This document shows positions 18,144-28,015 of a stretch of DNA of 64,000 nt, piece by piece. A model generated the notes under the pieces. It was given only the letters and a program-made list of their open reading frames with translations, had not been told where the DNA came from and did no database searches. The position numbers and the translations under genes are program-made. Position 1 is the stretch's first letter. Every line of letters starts with the position of its first letter. Source of the stretch: CAYSCZ01 sp051155775 (GTDB taxonomy: Bacteria > Bacteroidota > Bacteroidia > Cytophagales > Cyclobacteriaceae); the NCBI GenBank assembly GCA_051155775.1, contig DAXETV010000021.1, positions 38,625 to 102,624 on the forward strand. The letters are read 5' to 3'.

Positions 18144-19124
18144 TTACCATAGCTCCAGACCCAATAGCTTTTTACCAAGTTCGTTTAAAACAGCGGTTTC
18201 GTAGACTTTTTGTTCTTTTTTCCTTGGGTCACCGGGAAATGCATGCCCTTCCGGAGCAATGCGATATTTCCAGGAATTGACACGCCATTGACGCATCTGC
18301 TCATTTTCATTCTCAGCAGGCATCATTGAAATGTATTGCGCAGCACGCACTTTGTCTTGGGATATATTTGGCCTGATTCCATGGGGTTGGGTGCTGTTAA
18401 ATATCAGCAGATCTCCAGCCATCATTCTTACTCTATCAATTTTATCTTCTAATCCTGTAATATCAGGCTTGAAACGATCGCGGTCTTCCGGTTGCGATTG
18501 CTTCCAGGTATCATAAGTACGATATAATTCCGGGATGCATTGAAAACCTCCCATTTCCTCATCATCCTGGTCTACAAGTGCCATAACCCCCTGGACATTT
18601 TGAGGCCTGGTTTCAGGGTCATAATCCCAGTGAATAAAGCCTTTATATTCGAATCCCGGCTTAATAGGAAAATTAAGGTTGGCCCGGTCTATTGTGACCC
18701 AAAGTTGCTCAGTGCCCCAAATATCTGCAAAAGCATCATAAACCCTTCGTGTTTGCCTGTTATCCCATAGATATTGATGGTTATAAACCTCTATCATCCC
18801 TGTTCCTACGAGCTCTTTCATGCCGGCCTCTGCCCTTTCTTTTGTATACCATGTAGAAGGGTCATTTTTATCTTTATCTTCAAATTCCCATAAGAAGTCG
18901 GCAGTTTTTAATGCCTGTCCTCTGGGGACAGCATTTTTTATAACTACATACCCATTATAAACCCAGAAATTCCAATCTTCTTCACTAAGCACCCGAAGCG
19001 GTTTACCATTAGACCTGTCATTAAGTTTTATCTTACTCGAGGTAGCTGTCGATGGGTTCCCTGGTATATTTTTATGATTTTTATTGGGGCTGGTGGTCTG
19101 CCGTAAATATTGATCCCTTTTCAT
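18144..19124 (-). CDS. Phytanoyl-CoA dioxygenase-family (PhyH) protein
   Basis: A 326-residue Fe(II)/2-oxoglutarate-dependent oxygenase. The iron-binding facial triad is visible as H-x-D in GFIHWDYDPETRP and the distal His in FNSTQPHGIRPN, followed by the basic residue expected to bind 2-oxoglutarate. The family includes hydroxylases and halogenases of lipids and small molecules, so the substrate is unknown. The first 40 residues are polar and low in complexity. A VOC-family gene sits immediately upstream on the same strand (49-base gap), suggesting a two-gene unit acting on one small molecule. Confidence 0.86.
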   Translation of the reverse strand: MKRDQYLRQTTSPNKNHKNIPGNPSTATSSKIKLNDRSNGKPLRVLSEEDWNFWVYNGYVVIKNAVPRGQALKTADFLWEFEDKDKNDPSTWYTKERAEAGMKELVGTGMIEVYNHQYLWDNRQTRRVYDAFADIWGTEQLWVTIDRANLNFPIKPGFEYKGFIHWDYDPETRPQNVQGVMALVDQDDEEMGGFQCIPELYRTYDTWKQSQPEDRDRFKPDITGLEDKIDRVRMMAGDLLIFNSTQPHGIRPNISQDKVRAAQYISMMPAENENEQMRQWRVNSWKYRIAPEGHAFPGDPRKKEQKVYETAVLNELGKKLLGLELW

Positions 19125-19173
19125 TTGTGATTTAATAATTATCTTAAAATTTAATCACTTTTTCACAAAATGG

Positions 19174-19581
19174 CTAGGATTCCTGGCAGATTGAAGTGAT
19201 TTCCAACCTGTTATTATCGGGATCCAGCGTCTCAAATTCATAATAACCATCACCGGTTTTTCTGGGGCCTTTTAAAATTGTAAAACCGGCCCGTTTAAAT
19301 TCCTCAGCTTTCCTATCAACCGCTGCTGGTGTTTCTAACCCAAAAGCCAGATGAATTATGCCCAGATGTTGGTGATGTATGGTATCATTTTTATTTCCAG
19401 GGACCCTGGCCATTTGCATTATTTCCAGTCTTGCTCCTTCATTAAAGGTTATGAAATAACTTGAAAACCCGCGCTTATGATTGGTATATTTTTTATTAGG
19501 TACTCCATCAAAATATTTTACATAAAAATTTTTAAGCACTTCCAGTTGGTTAGTCCAGATGGCTACATGTTCGAGCTTCAT
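19174..19581 (-). CDS. VOC-family (glyoxalase/dioxygenase-fold) protein
   Basis: A 135-residue single vicinal-oxygen-chelate domain made of two beta-alpha-beta-beta-beta modules. It begins MKLEHVAIWTNQLEVLKNFY and ends YYEFETLDPDNNRLEITSI, with metal-ligand candidates His (position 5), His in HLGIIHLAF and Glu in RLEI. Members include glyoxalase I, ring-cleaving dioxygenases and resistance proteins; no specific reaction can be read. It is first in a probable unit with the PhyH gene and is divergent from the aldose-epimerase-like gene. Confidence 0.87.
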   Translation of the reverse strand: MKLEHVAIWTNQLEVLKNFYVKYFDGVPNKKYTNHKRGFSSYFITFNEGARLEIMQMARVPGNKNDTIHHQHLGIIHLAFGLETPAAVDRKAEEFKRAGFTILKGPRKTGDGYYEFETLDPDNNRLEITSICQES

Positions 19582-19682
19582 CTTATATTATGCTGTAATT
19601 TTTAATAGTAATTTCAAATGGTATAGCATGACATTTGCCGAAATATCTATAAATTCAACCCTTCCAAAAACCGATCCATATC

Positions 19683-20555
19683 ATGGTACATAGCATTGAG
19701 AACGAGTCACTAAAAATCAATATTGCAGAGAAAGGGGCTGAACTTCAGAATATTATCAATAAAAAGAATTCCCTTGAATATTTATGGCAGGGGGACCCTC
19801 AGCATTGGGAAAGAAGGGCTCCTGTTTTATTTCCTGTGGTAGGAAAATTAAAGGACAATCAATACACCTTGAATGGAAAAACATATGAAATGGGTCAACA
19901 TGGATTTGCCAGGAACAAAGATTTTAAAGTAATATCTAAAAATGAGGATGCTGTAAGGTTTAGAATGGATATGGATGATGTGGTTAAAAGCAACTATCCT
20001 TTTGATTTTGGATTATATATTAATTTCCAGATAGTGGGCAATCAGGTCATTAATGAATACCAAGTGATTAACAACGGTGATAAACCTATGTATTTTTCAA
20101 TTGGCGGTCACCCTGCTTTTAAATGCCCATTAAGGGCGGAAGAAAATCGATACGATTACCACCTTGAGTTTAATAAAAGGGAAAACACAGACACTCATGT
20201 AATAGAGGAAGGGCTTTTCACCGGAGAAAAAGTGCATATACTTCAGGATAGTTACTCTATACCAATAGCTGACGATCTATTCGACAATGATGCACTTATT
20301 TTTAAAGATCTGGAGAGTACCAAGCTATCTATTGTTGATCCAAACTGGGATAAGACGGTGGAAATGGATTTCTCAGGGTTTCCTTATCTGGGTATATGGT
20401 CTAAAAGTCGTAAGTCTCCTTTTGTTTGCCTGGAACCCTGGTACGGTATTGCCGACCGGCGCGATCATGATAAGGATATCACTAAAAAAGAGGGCATCCA
20501 GGTCCTTGAAGGAAATTCATCATTTAAATGCCATTTCACAATATCCATTTTTTAA
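19683..20555 (+). CDS. Aldose 1-epimerase-family protein (LacX-like)
   Basis: A 290-residue beta-sandwich mutarotase-like protein, presumably catalysing anomer interconversion of a sugar or sugar phosphate in the cytoplasm. The start SIENESLKINIAEKGAELQN and the block YLWQGDPQHWERRAPVLFPVVGKL are typical of the LacX/YihR-like branch, and the catalytic His lies in FSIGGHPAFKCPL. The C-terminal SPFVCLEPWYGIADR is also conserved in this branch. It is divergent from the VOC gene (101 bases) and has no co-directional neighbour. The 206 bases after it hold no recognised element. Confidence 0.87.
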   Translation: MVHSIENESLKINIAEKGAELQNIINKKNSLEYLWQGDPQHWERRAPVLFPVVGKLKDNQYTLNGKTYEMGQHGFARNKDFKVISKNEDAVRFRMDMDDVVKSNYPFDFGLYINFQIVGNQVINEYQVINNGDKPMYFSIGGHPAFKCPLRAEENRYDYHLEFNKRENTDTHVIEEGLFTGEKVHILQDSYSIPIADDLFDNDALIFKDLESTKLSIVDPNWDKTVEMDFSGFPYLGIWSKSRKSPFVCLEPWYGIADRRDHDKDITKKEGIQVLEGNSSFKCHFTISIF

Positions 20556-20761
20556 AAACTTACAATTTACCTAAGAAGCAAATCAAGTTTTAAGATGAAA
20601 TCAGCAAGAACTGTTCCTCCATTTAAATCTTCATCAAAAGAAGTTATATGATCAACTTTACCAAGTGACTTTAGCTATAGATAAATGCCTGTCTTTCTCA
20701 TACATCGATAACCAACCCAACCTGACACACCACTGGCCACCCTTACAAGAAACCCAGACTT

Positions 20762-21763
20762 TTAAATTATTTCATCTACAAAAAAATTCTTTAACCCAAG
20801 TTTTATACCTAATACAAACTTGACCAGTCCAAGGTCATAGCGATAATTATTTTCATTTCCAAGATCAATAAAAAAATAATCACTATTAAAAGTAATGCCG
20901 GTGTAGAATTTCTCAGAGTTTCTTCCGATGGCTACCTTACCATTTATTTTGAAGGAAGGTCCCTTGGGAAGATCATATTCAGGATCACCTATTGTTTTTC
21001 CCAGGTTTATTCCAAGGCCTGGTAAAAGACTGGCAAAAATAAAGAAGTCATCCGGCAAGGATATGATCTGTGCATAACCTGCCATAACACCAAAATTGAA
21101 AATTCGAAGATTGCTGATCTGAGCAAATTGGTTAAAATCTTCCTGCCGCTGTATCGCCACACTTGAATCAGCCAGCAATCTACTTTTTGAAAAATAGCCG
21201 CCACTCAGAAATGCTCCGGCACTTTTATGCTGAAATTGATTTCCATTGATGATCGATCTTATGGAAAGTTTTGTGTGGTTAAAATTATAGATGTAGTTCA
21301 TCCCCCAAATACTGGACTCAATGTCTTCCCTAAAATTATCTTCATTAATTGAAGGTTCGGTAGATTTAAAGCCCCTGTATCGTTGTACAAAAACCCCCAG
21401 GAAATGCTGATGATAAGGAATATCTAATTGCATATCAAATCTTGAGGTGAAGTTTTTATTGTTAGGATTAGCTATTCTAATCGCAATATCTGCCACCAGA
21501 AATTTATGAGAAAATCCTATACCCGCTGAGATCCTATCGGTTGGCACATATCTTATCCTCTTACCCTCCCTGTTTTTAAGAATGATGTTTTGGTACTTAA
21601 AAACACCTAGCGGCCTTATGGAGTAATGCTTATCTGAAGTTTTTATATAAGCAGTGTCTAAATCATTTTTTAGAAATTCCTGGCCATGGGAAATGCTGAA
21701 TATGAGTGTAAAAAGAAAACTTACAAGCACCGTCGTGTACAATGGTACAATATATTTAATCAA
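20762..21763 (-). CDS. Exported outer-membrane-like protein (DUF4421-like)
   Basis: A 333-residue protein with an N-terminal hydrophobic export signal (VPLYTTVLVSFLFTLIFSISHG-QEF). The rest is rich in alternating aromatic and polar residues typical of outer-membrane beta-strands (FHKFLVADIAIRIANP-like stretches, YIYNFNHTKLSIRSI, FYTGITFNSDYFFIDL). The layout DTAYIKTSDKHYSIRP near the start resembles DUF4421 proteins of Bacteroidota, which have no known function; this match is from memory. It lies 54 bases downstream of nrdJ on the same strand. A barrel or a barrel-associated role is inferred, not shown. Confidence 0.6.
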   Translation of the reverse strand: MIKYIVPLYTTVLVSFLFTLIFSISHGQEFLKNDLDTAYIKTSDKHYSIRPLGVFKYQNIILKNREGKRIRYVPTDRISAGIGFSHKFLVADIAIRIANPNNKNFTSRFDMQLDIPYHQHFLGVFVQRYRGFKSTEPSINEDNFREDIESSIWGMNYIYNFNHTKLSIRSIINGNQFQHKSAGAFLSGGYFSKSRLLADSSVAIQRQEDFNQFAQISNLRIFNFGVMAGYAQIISLPDDFFIFASLLPGLGINLGKTIGDPEYDLPKGPSFKINGKVAIGRNSEKFYTGITFNSDYFFIDLGNENNYRYDLGLVKFVLGIKLGLKNFFVDEII

Positions 21764-21817
21764 GTAATATAAAATAATTCACTGATTAAGCACAATGTGA
21801 GTCCTCCACGTAATAAT

Positions 21818-24382
21818 CTAATCGCATGTGGTGTAGCCACAATTCTTACATTTCAAACACCCTTCTTCGAATACTAACCCATTTTTGTCTCGACAGCTGG
21901 GGCATGTATTATTTTTTGGTTTCTCACCGTCCTTGATGAATGTTTTCAGGGCCCGAACCACACCATTCTTCCAGGTATTGATATAATCTTTATCCAGGTT
22001 CAGGTTGGAAACCAGATGAACTACATCAGTCAAAGGCATGCCATGTCTGAGTATACCAGAGATTAGCTTAGCATAGTTCCAGTACTCTTTATTAAATGAC
22101 CTTGAGAGTCCTTCAATGGTCACGTTATAACCCTGGCTATCCACAAACCTGAAATCATAACGCGTCTTCCCATCCCTATCCTGCGATTTGATGGTCCAGC
22201 CTTTGCTTACATAATTGGGTAAGGCAAAAGAATCCATCGCCCGGCCGGTAAAGATCTCGTAAGGCCTTTCATTAAGCATGCCCACAAATGCCAGCCACAT
22301 TTCATCGTTGTTCATAAACCTGATAATAAAAGTGTCCAGATCTTTTGGTCTTTGCGGTGCCTGATTCTCTATTATCTGTTCTGCTTTGGTCTTCTTTTTA
22401 TCATCTGTCTTTACAAGTACCCCTTGTCTGGAGCCTTCCCTGTAAACTGTAATGCCTTTTAATCCATTTTTCCAGGCCTCCATGTAGATATCTCCTACCC
22501 TGCGCGCCGATACATCTTCCGGCAGGTTGATGGTAGAGCTAATGGAATGAGTAACAAATTTTTGGATTACCGATTGCACCTCAACCCGCTTTTGCCAATT
22601 AATTTCGGGAGCTGTAGCACCATTATAAGGATTATCTTCAAGTGTTTTGGAAGGGTTTCTTTCTTTCCACAATTTAAACTTTGGATGATACACCTCAAAT
22701 TGTTCCCAGGTGTCCCCAAGGTCGTCGGTTATATATTTTTTCCCGTTTGAGGATTTTTTTTCACTTACTTTTCGCTTCCTGGTGTAAGAAAGCATAAAGA
22801 CCGGCTCTAATCCGGAAGAACACTGCGCCAATAAGCTCACGGAGCCTGTCGGTGCAACTGTGCTAATGGATATATTTCTTCGCCCATGCTGCATCATACG
22901 TTGATAGACACCTGGTAATTCATTTTTCAGGTTACGAATAAATAAGGATTGGTTTTCAATTACAGGATCAAAGCCGGCAAATGGCCCCCTTTCAATAGCC
23001 ATGTCGATAGAGCTGTCAAACTCAGCCTCACACTTCTTTTTCATGATTTCTTCAATCATGTTTATGGATTGGTCGCTGTCATATTTCATATTCAAAGCAG
23101 CCAGCGTGTCTGCCAAAGCGGTGAATCCCAGGCCTGTCCTTCTGCCTTTTGAACCATTATCACGTAGTTGTTCCCAGATATCTCTTTCTGTTTGCTTTAT
23201 AAAGTCAGGCTCCTTATCATTATCAATTTTATCAATAATACGCGCTACAGCCTCTAACTCCAAGTCTACCAGGTCATCCATCAGGCGCTGTGCTTCATAG
23301 GTGACTTCGTAAAACTTTCGAAAATTGAATGTAGCATCTGAAGTAAAAGGAGCATCTACAAAACTGAAAAGATTTATGGCCATTAACCGGCAGCTATCAC
23401 CGCCCTGCATGGCAATTTCAGAGCAGGGGTTCGTAGAATCATTGCGGAACCCCGGATAAATGGATGAGGTCGAATAAAGATGCTGCCTGTCCCAGAATAT
23501 TATACCAGGCTCTGCGGAGTGATGTGCTGATTCGATGATTTTATCCCAAAGCTTTCTGGCATTCACTTCTTGCTTAAATATCGGTTCCTGGACATCAATT
23601 GGCCATTGTTGCACAAAGGTTTTATTCTTGTCCACGGCCTGCATAAATTCATCAGATATTCTGATGGAAATATTCGCTCCGGTAACTTTGCTGAGGTCAT
23701 TTTTAATGGTGGCAAACGCTTCCACATCAGGATGTTTGATATCCATGGTTAGCATTAATGCGCCTCTCCTGCCATTTTGGCTAACCTCCCGGGTGGTGTT
23801 AGAAAAACGTTCCATGAAAGACACCGCACCGCTGGATGTTCCGGCAGCGTTGGCTACTTTAGTTCCATTGGGTCTTAGGCTTGAGATATCAAAGCCAACA
23901 CCGCATCTTCTTTTACAAAGTTGTGCCAGCTGTTGGTCGGTGTAAAAGATCCCGCCATAGGAATCGATCGGGGGATTGATCACCACGCAATTTGATAATG
24001 AACCAATATTAGTTTTGTTACCTAAAATGGCCATTACACTACCCTGAGGAATGATGTATTTAAAATCTTTAAATAAATTATATATAGACCCTTCGTCCAA
24101 GGCTAACCGATTCCTACCATAATCAGAATGTTGATCAGTAATCTTTGCGGGGTGAATGGTCTCTTTACCGTAAAATTCATGTGCCATTCTCCAGTGCATA
24201 TCCTCAGGAGATAATTCAAGAAACTTCCCATCGGCATCTCTTAAACAATATTTATTAATCCAGGTTGTAGCTGCTAACTCATCGCCGTTGAAATATTTTA
24301 TACTTTTATTTAATACCTGATCGTAAGCATATGTTCGGCGCTTTATGGTGTCTGCGTGCATTTTTCCTTTAGTTTTTTCCAA
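21818..24382 (-). CDS. nrdJ: Adenosylcobalamin-dependent (class II) ribonucleotide reductase
   Basis: Reduces ribonucleotides to deoxyribonucleotides with a coenzyme B12 radical, so it works with or without oxygen. The 854 residues include SNCVVINPP (one active-site Cys), the RRCGVGFDISSLRPNG barrel strand, STNPCSEIAM (radical/catalytic Cys motif), APTGSVSLLAQCSSGLEP and a C-terminal redox/zinc tail with four Cys pairs-like spacing (CPSCRDKNGLVFEEGCLKCK then CGYTTC). This C-terminal zinc ribbon is typical of the large NrdJ enzymes. No cobalamin riboswitch is apparent in the short upstream gap (77 bases to the MutS-like gene). The cell must make or import B12 if this is its main reductase. Confidence 0.95.
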   Translation of the reverse strand: MEKTKGKMHADTIKRRTYAYDQVLNKSIKYFNGDELAATTWINKYCLRDADGKFLELSPEDMHWRMAHEFYGKETIHPAKITDQHSDYGRNRLALDEGSIYNLFKDFKYIIPQGSVMAILGNKTNIGSLSNCVVINPPIDSYGGIFYTDQQLAQLCKRRCGVGFDISSLRPNGTKVANAAGTSSGAVSFMERFSNTTREVSQNGRRGALMLTMDIKHPDVEAFATIKNDLSKVTGANISIRISDEFMQAVDKNKTFVQQWPIDVQEPIFKQEVNARKLWDKIIESAHHSAEPGIIFWDRQHLYSTSSIYPGFRNDSTNPCSEIAMQGGDSCRLMAINLFSFVDAPFTSDATFNFRKFYEVTYEAQRLMDDLVDLELEAVARIIDKIDNDKEPDFIKQTERDIWEQLRDNGSKGRRTGLGFTALADTLAALNMKYDSDQSINMIEEIMKKKCEAEFDSSIDMAIERGPFAGFDPVIENQSLFIRNLKNELPGVYQRMMQHGRRNISISTVAPTGSVSLLAQCSSGLEPVFMLSYTRKRKVSEKKSSNGKKYITDDLGDTWEQFEVYHPKFKLWKERNPSKTLEDNPYNGATAPEINWQKRVEVQSVIQKFVTHSISSTINLPEDVSARRVGDIYMEAWKNGLKGITVYREGSRQGVLVKTDDKKKTKAEQIIENQAPQRPKDLDTFIIRFMNNDEMWLAFVGMLNERPYEIFTGRAMDSFALPNYVSKGWTIKSQDRDGKTRYDFRFVDSQGYNVTIEGLSRSFNKEYWNYAKLISGILRHGMPLTDVVHLVSNLNLDKDYINTWKNGVVRALKTFIKDGEKPKNNTCPSCRDKNGLVFEEGCLKCKNCGYTTCD

Positions 24383-24459
24383 AATTAGACTGCATTAAAA
24401 AGTACGGGAATGACGATCATCACTTTTTATTAATAATCCGGAAAAAGTTATCAACATTT

Positions 24460-26253
24460 TCAATCGATGATATCAATACCCATTTTAGCCATCAAAATAC
24501 TGGCGTTAAAGCTATGGCATGGCCCTTCGGTAAGACGATAATCAAAGGTTAATTCGTCGTTTTCCAGCCTGCTGTTAAAACTAAAGTTCTTCACATGCTG
24601 CATATCATTTTCCAGCTTGGCCAGTTCAAGATCATGCGTTGAAACCAGACCAAAAGTATTTAAGCCTGCCAATTGCCTCACCAATGAAACAGCCCCTTTA
24701 TTCCTGTCTATAGAATTGGTGCCTTTTAAAATCTCATCCAATAAAAATAAAGTTGGACTGTCACCATCAATGGTATCCAGCAGTTGACGTATCCGCTTAA
24801 GCTCCGCATAAAATGAACTGGTACTTTCTTCAAGATTATCACTGGTTCTCATGCTGCTAAATAAGTTGGCAGGTGAAAACTGCATGTCTTCAGCCAGAAC
24901 AGGCGCACCCATTTGAGCAAGAACGAAGTTTACGCCGATAGTTCTTAGAAAAGTACTTTTCCCTGACATATTCGATCCTGTCAGAATAATAATCTCTTTC
25001 CCATCAAATTGAAAGTCGTTATTGACTCGTTTATCAGAATTGATCAGTGGATGTCCCAGTTGCCTGGCAGAAAAGCAAAAAGCTTCTTCCTTAACTAGCG
25101 GAAATGACATGTTCTGATTGGCAAAAGCCATTCCACTTAAACTATTCAATGCTTCAAATTCATTGACTGTAGAAAAAAGCTTTGAAATATGATTTTCATT
25201 GTATTGCTTCCATTTTTCAACCTTAAAAACCAGGTGTACTTCCAGCATCAGTAATGCATTTAATAACCCATAAATCAGGTTGGTCCTGCTTTCAAATAAA
25301 TGGGTTAGTTGTTCCAGTTCTTTTAATTGACAACTGGCCTTATATTCATTATTGATAACATTCGATTTGAGTTTCTCTAAAGGCCCGTCATCAAAGGCCT
25401 CTCCCTCTATCTCCAGCAACATCTCCCGGTAAGAAGCAATAACTGTATTGATAGTTCCAAGTTCTCGGGTAAGCCGTAAGTTAAGTTTATAAAATCTATA
25501 AGTTAAGCCGCCAGTGATAAATAATGAAAGAAGCAGAAAGCCAAATGAAGCAAATTGCAGGATTACGAGAATTAACAATGTAATGTTTAATAATGGAAAC
25601 AGCCAGGAAGCAAACTTCCATAATAATTCATGCTTAATAATTTTACCCTGATCAATCCAGGAAAATAGAAAATCAATACTTTGCTTATCCCTGTTTTTTG
25701 CATGGTTTAATAAACCTTTGGCCTGGAATGTTTGCCTCCAGTCGATTTTACTTTTCAACGCTTTTACGGCAAGCTGGCGCTCTAATAAAGTCTTTACATT
25801 CGGAGGGTTAAGTAACCACTGTCCTAAAAGAAATTTTCCTTCCTCTGTTACTCCGCGAAAAAGCCATTGAAATAGAGAATATTTCCCAAAAATATCCAGA
25901 TCCTCGGCATAAGGATGCCTGGGATCGAGCAACTCATCAGCAGGTTCCAGACCATCAAACGCCCCATTTAACCTTTGTATTTCCTGTTGATTTATTTCCC
26001 TGAGGTTTCTGAACAATCGTTGATTATACTTTACTCGGTTATGTTTTTTTACCAGAAAACTGAATAGGAATGTAAAAACCCCAAGGAATACAGCAAAAAA
26101 TGCATAAGACCTGGAGTTTGCAAAATATAGAAGGACAGCAATGCCACTGACGAAAACTAATATTCTGAATAGTGAATATTGATTATTTATCCTGGTAAAC
26201 CGATTTAGTGATTGCTGGAAATGCGTTACCCTGTCTTGAAAAAATTGTGTCAT
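24460..26253 (-). CDS. Membrane-anchored MutS-family ATPase
   Basis: A 597-residue protein whose C-terminal third is a MutS domain V ATPase: Walker A ILTGSNMSGKSTFLRTIG, Walker B LFLLDEILKGTNSIDR and the following STHDLELAKLE. It lacks the mismatch-binding N-terminal domain of MutS and the Smr domain of MutS2. Instead there are two hydrophobic regions, about 29-65 (FVSGIAVLLYF to FLFSFLV) and about 215-250 (LLWKFASWLFPLLNITLLIL onward), and a helical core. This corresponds to the MutS-like group common in Bacteroidota with predicted membrane segments and no established role. It precedes nrdJ on the same strand (77 bases), so they might be cotranscribed. Confidence 0.85.
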   Translation of the reverse strand: MTQFFQDRVTHFQQSLNRFTRINNQYSLFRILVFVSGIAVLLYFANSRSYAFFAVFLGVFTFLFSFLVKKHNRVKYNQRLFRNLREINQQEIQRLNGAFDGLEPADELLDPRHPYAEDLDIFGKYSLFQWLFRGVTEEGKFLLGQWLLNPPNVKTLLERQLAVKALKSKIDWRQTFQAKGLLNHAKNRDKQSIDFLFSWIDQGKIIKHELLWKFASWLFPLLNITLLILVILQFASFGFLLLSLFITGGLTYRFYKLNLRLTRELGTINTVIASYREMLLEIEGEAFDDGPLEKLKSNVINNEYKASCQLKELEQLTHLFESRTNLIYGLLNALLMLEVHLVFKVEKWKQYNENHISKLFSTVNEFEALNSLSGMAFANQNMSFPLVKEEAFCFSARQLGHPLINSDKRVNNDFQFDGKEIIILTGSNMSGKSTFLRTIGVNFVLAQMGAPVLAEDMQFSPANLFSSMRTSDNLEESTSSFYAELKRIRQLLDTIDGDSPTLFLLDEILKGTNSIDRNKGAVSLVRQLAGLNTFGLVSTHDLELAKLENDMQHVKNFSFNSRLENDELTFDYRLTEGPCHSFNASILMAKMGIDIID

Positions 26254-26768
26254 TAAAAATAATTGAGGAAATTAATAAGTAGGTGCTTTTTAAATATATC
26301 CTGATAGGCACTCGATTATTTTATCTGCGTTTTTCATTTAAATATGAATTATTTGTTGTGAATATAACGAATAATCAAACCAAGGTTCTTTCTAAAAATA
26401 AATCTATCCTATAATTCAATGCAATTATTTAACTTCCACCTAATGATCTTAGCATCTCGCTAAGGCCCATAGGGGATAGCTTATCAAAATTCAGTGCTCA
26501 ACAGCCGCAGACAGGAAACCCTTAGGTAGGAAATGGCGAGTATCAACTGTTTTTAGTATATCACTGAAAGTACGTGGGCTCATCCCTTTATGCTTTATTG
26601 AAAATAATTTTTAAAACCAATGGTTACTTACTAAAACTATACATTGAATGAGTGTTAAGTTAAGTTAGTCCCTGGTATTTTCTAAACCCTGACTTTTGGA
26701 TATGCAAGTGAGTTTGTAGATTATTACTTCGATAAATAAAGTAATTCCAATTTTTTGAAGAAAACGAG
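26254..26768. other. 515-base intergenic region
   Basis: Separates the divergent MutS-like gene and the decayed kinase. No open frame with coding character, tRNA, terminator with a T tract, or TAnnTTTG box at a useful place was found. It may carry the promoter of the former kinase gene and eroded sequence. Confidence 0.4.
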
Positions 26769-27604
26769 ATGAAATCATTGATACGCATCTTTCTTTTATT
26801 TGTACTATTATCAGGAATTTTTATTGCTGCAATTCGTGCCCAGGACATCAAAACCATAGACTCCCTCACCCAACTCCTGGAAACGGATATTACAGATAGA
26901 GCGCGCGTAGATACCTGGAATCTATTAGCCGGGGAATATAACACATCAGACGCTCTAAAAACAGCAGACTATACATCTAAAACCATAGCCCTCTCCAAAA
27001 AAATAAACTATCTGGAAGGAATATCCGATACCTACTACCGCATAGGTGTGTCAACTGCGATAAACGGAGATCATAATAAAGCCACTGAGCTTTATACCCA
27101 GGCGCTCATAAGCGCCCAGGAAGCCTCCTACAAAAAAGGGGAAGGCAATGCTTATAATGGGTTAGGCATTATTCATGCTAACCAGGGGCAACTACCCCAA
27201 AGCGCTGGAGTACTACCTTAAGTCCCTAAAAATAAGAGAAGAACTCGGCGATAAAAGCGGAATGGCTAATAGCTACACCATGAGAACTTACTTTCAAATG
27301 CCATTAAGTTCTCACCACAAGAAAGAAATATCTATGTTAATTTATCTGATACTTCCAATAACATGAAAATTTCCATCAAGGATGAAGGCCCCGGTTTTTC
27401 GGAAAAAGACAAGGAAAATGCATCCAAAAAGTTTCAGCGCTTAAGCGCTCGTCCCACAAAAGACGAGCACTCTTCCGGTTTGGGCCTGTCTATTGTAAAA
27501 GCACTAACTGAAAGGCAAAATGGCACAATTCGTTGATTTCAGAAAAAGGAAAAGGAGCTGAGTTTATAATAGAAATTCCTGCTGAAATTGTTGTAGTTGC
27601 TTAA
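26769..27604 (+). pseudogene. Decayed TPR sensor histidine kinase
   Basis: Remnant of a Bacteroidota-type TPR histidine kinase. The first frame gives a signal peptide (KSLIRIFLLFVLLSGIFIAAIRAQ) and TPR-like repeats, then runs out of frame at a GGGG tract near 27183-27187; reading with one G fewer restores HANQGNYPKALEYYLKSLKI, a good TPR. After residues EELGDKSGMANSYT the sequence jumps at about 27280 straight to the N box of a HATPase domain (ENLLSNAIKFSPQ, from 27282) in another frame, so the rest of the TPRs, the membrane helix and the phospho-acceptor His domain are gone. The G1 and G2 boxes (DEGPGFSEKD, SSGLGLSIVKALTE) remain. A second shift near 27533 separates the last part (ISEKGKGAEFIIEIP), which ends at 27604. 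A functional product is not expected. Confidence 0.85.
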
Positions 27605-28015
27605 TACTATTTTTGCGATCTTTAACGAATTAGCCGATTGAAGCGCTGTGGTAGGACTTTTTTTAAGCCATTACTTGATTGGATAGAAGCTCAATTCTCC
27701 CGTTGCGATTGAAATCAAAAATTTGTTTTTTTGATCTTGCCCATCCTGAATATCTGATTGTTCGATGATGAGAAGAAGTCAGGCTCGTACATAATCAGTT
27801 CGTCTATTGCGGCCAATGGATGGTTCTATACTATGCTTTCAGGAATTAAAGCCTTTAGGGTTAAGTTGCCTTATAAAGTATGATACTTTTACCCTTCGGG
27901 ACCTCATAATGAAACCATGGTATTTTTTGATACATTATTCTATTGGTTCAATTCATGGCAATCTTTTTTAAACTTCATTACGGACTAAGTATCACTGACT
28001 GACTATTTTTACAAC
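27605..28015. other. 411-base region without an intact gene
   Basis: Follows the kinase pseudogene and is closed by stops in all frames. A minus-strand stretch around 27630-27830 translates to fragments (AIDELIMYEPDFFSS; KKVLPQRFNRLIR) that vaguely recall a LytTR-type response regulator, which would be a natural partner of the lost kinase, but this is too weak to call. Confidence 0.3.

Noticed and set aside
20590..20820. Plus-strand open frame reading KKLYDQLYQVTLAIDKCLSF and onward for about 70 residues
   Set aside because: It has no start codon or ribosome-binding site, overlaps the 3' end of the minus-strand gene, and matches no family I know.
24383..24459. Cobalamin riboswitch ahead of nrdJ
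   Set aside because: The 77-base gap is too short and shows no B12-box-like motif.
27630..27830. Minus-strand fragments resembling a LytTR response regulator
   Set aside because: Only two short stretches look plausible, with stops between them. The resemblance is too weak to call a pseudogene.
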